From: Halobacteriovorax sp.
GTDB lineage: Bacteria > Bdellovibrionota > Bacteriovoracia > Bacteriovoracales > Bacteriovoracaceae
Direction: 5' to 3'
Assembly: GCA_020048985.1 (NCBI GenBank)
Contig: JAIFLR010000014.1
Coordinates: 1 to 32,193 of the forward strand
Length of the DNA stretch: 32,193 nucleotides
A program made the position numbers and the translations under genes. This document shows positions 31,256 through 32,193 of the stretch, one piece after another. Positions within the stretch are counted from its first letter, which is position 1. Each line of letters starts with the position of its first letter. Under the pieces are notes generated by a model, which saw nothing but the letters and a program-made list of their open reading frames with translations, was not told where the DNA came from and did not search any database.

Positions 31256-32041
31256 TTAGCTTGCAAGATCTTCGTGTGACTCAAACTGGTTACGAAGCTT
31301 TACTTTTAACTTAATAATCGCCTGGGTGTGAAGCTGAGACACGCGTGACTCAGTAACGTCTAGGACCTGGCCAATTTCTTTAAGGTTAAGATCCTCAAAG
31401 TAATAAAGTGAAAGGACCAATCGTTGTTTTTCAGGCAAAGATTTGATTCCATCTTTAATAATCTCTTGAGCACGCTTATATCCAACAGCATTTTGGGGAT
31501 TCGCAGAACGTGAAGTCTCCATTAGAGACACCATCAATTTCTTATCACCCTTACTCATCGCTGTAGCATCATCAATGTTCATTAATGACACTGATTTTGA
31601 TTTATTAATTAGCTCATGGAACTCGTCCATAGAGCACTGAAGGTGTTCGCACATTTCTTCGTCAGTGGCCGGACGGCCAAAATCTTTATCAAGTTTGGCA
31701 TAAGCTTTTTCTACTACTTTTGCCTTTTCACGAACTGAACGAGGAACCCAGTCCTGAGATCTAAGTTCATCAAGGATCGATCCACGAATACGGAATTCAG
31801 CATATGTTTTAAATTTGTTGTCGCGAGTAGGATCGAATTTCTCAATGGCATCCATGAGTCCAATCACGCCGCAAGAAATCATGTCGTCCAGCTCGATATT
31901 TGGTGGAAGACGTGAAGCAATCTTTTGAGCAATATATCGAACAAGTGGAGCGTACTCCAGAATGATCTCTTCTTTAACCTTAGGTTCAACTGTGCAGCGG
32001 TAATCTTTGAGGTTCTTTAGTTTGGCCGTGAGTGATGACAT
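31256..32041 (-). CDS. fliA: RNA polymerase sigma factor FliA (sigma-28, motility)
   Basis: The 261-residue protein has the sigma-70 family regions 2, 3 and 4 without region 1. Region 2 has EYAPLVRYIAQKIASRLPPNIELDDMIS-type sequence and GLMDAIEKFDPTRDNKFKTYAEFRIRGSILDELR, whose RxQDWVPRSVR continuation is diagnostic of FliA/WhiG. Region 3 is around KVVEKAYAKLDKDFGRPATDEEM. Region 4 has LPEKQRLVLSLYYFEDLNLK and the helix-turn-helix KEIGQVLDVTESRVSQLH. FliA transcribes late flagellar and chemotaxis genes. The start has AGGAG six to seven bases before the ATG. It lies 24 bp after the stop of the upstream gene, in an apparent operon. Confidence 0.93.
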   Translation of the reverse strand: MSSLTAKLKNLKDYRCTVEPKVKEEIILEYAPLVRYIAQKIASRLPPNIELDDMISCGVIGLMDAIEKFDPTRDNKFKTYAEFRIRGSILDELRSQDWVPRSVREKAKVVEKAYAKLDKDFGRPATDEEMCEHLQCSMDEFHELINKSKSVSLMNIDDATAMSKGDKKLMVSLMETSRSANPQNAVGYKRAQEIIKDGIKSLPEKQRLVLSLYYFEDLNLKEIGQVLDVTESRVSQLHTQAIIKLKVKLRNQFESHEDLAS

Positions 32042-32065
32042 TTAGCTCTCCTGTGCTTTTACCGT

Positions 32066-32193
32066 TTAGTGAACATCGTGTTCATGGGCCATCTGTATTA
32101 CTCCGTTTGAAGGGAGAGCAGTAGGTCCACCATCTTTTTCGGTGAACCCATATAAAAGTTTAACGAAGTTTTTTTGCCATTCATTTTTTTGTT
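32066..32193 (-). CDS. 3' end of an upstream minus-strand gene (partial)
   Basis: An open frame of 41 codons enters from the right edge and ends in TAA 24 bp before the fliA start. Its C-terminus includes NEWQKNFVKLLYGFTEKD and ends MAHEHDVH. The other two minus-strand frames close within the same stretch. In many flagellated bacteria the gene before fliA is flhG (a MinD-like ATPase), which is a reasonable expectation here. The visible residues carry no diagnostic motif, so the identity is unproven. Confidence 0.55.
   Translation of the reverse strand, partial: QKNEWQKNFVKLLYGFTEKDGGPTALPSNGVIQMAHEHDVH

Noticed and set aside
1-32193. CRISPR arrays, insertion sequences, tRNA/rRNA genes, prophage or integrase signatures
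   Set aside because: No regularly spaced repeats, transposase or integrase motifs, or tRNA-like cloverleaf were seen, and the intergenic gaps are too short to hide most of them.

Overview
The window reads as a chromosomal segment of a Gram-negative bacterium, most likely a Bdellovibrionota predator of the Bacteriovoracaceae/Peredibacter/Bdellovibrio kind. This is inference from moderately AT-rich DNA, a complete outer-membrane assembly set, a Gfo/Idh/MocA oxidoreductase inside the lipid A genes, an abundance of exported hydrolases and unknown lipoproteins, and a motility sigma factor. No 16S or other species marker is present. Almost every base is coding, and no gap exceeds 300 bp.

Region 1 (about 1-14.3 kb, all minus strand) is a tightly packed outer-membrane biogenesis operon. 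In transcription order it reads prfB (with a programmed +1 frameshift), lysS, a LolC/E-type permease, lolD, bamA, skp/ompH, lpxD, fabZ, lpxA, a gnnA-like oxidoreductase, lpxB, lpxK, a DUF3108 lipoprotein, and the start of a probable glycosyltransferase that runs off the left edge. Most junctions are ATGA-type overlaps or gaps of a few bases, so translation is probably coupled along much of the cluster. Together the genes cover barrel insertion (BamA), periplasmic chaperoning (Skp), lipoprotein export (LolCD) and most of lipid A synthesis. lpxC and lpxH/lpxI are absent from the window.

Region 2 (about 14.4-20.7 kb, minus strand) is a three-gene unit of unknown function. It encodes an outer-membrane beta-barrel-like protein followed by two very large paralogous lipoproteins (835 and 780 aa). 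The lipoproteins appear to be built from about a dozen degenerate EF-hand-like helix-loop-helix units, with eight shared cysteines. This is the best candidate here for an undescribed system, plausibly a surface or periplasmic calcium-responsive assembly.

Region 3 (20.7-24.3 kb) holds a secreted subtilisin-like S8 protease (+), then ybeY (-) convergent with it and divergent from mazG-coaE (+). The protease and ybeY share a bidirectional terminator whose loop contains the ybeY stop codon.

Region 4 (24.3-32.2 kb) holds an exported cysteine-rich orphan (-), an RluA-type pseudouridine synthase downstream of a membrane-anchored PAS/coiled-coil protein (-), a divergently transcribed secreted phospholipase D-like protein (+), and fliA (-) preceded by the 3' end of another minus-strand gene. 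A strong bidirectional terminator separates the PLD gene from fliA.
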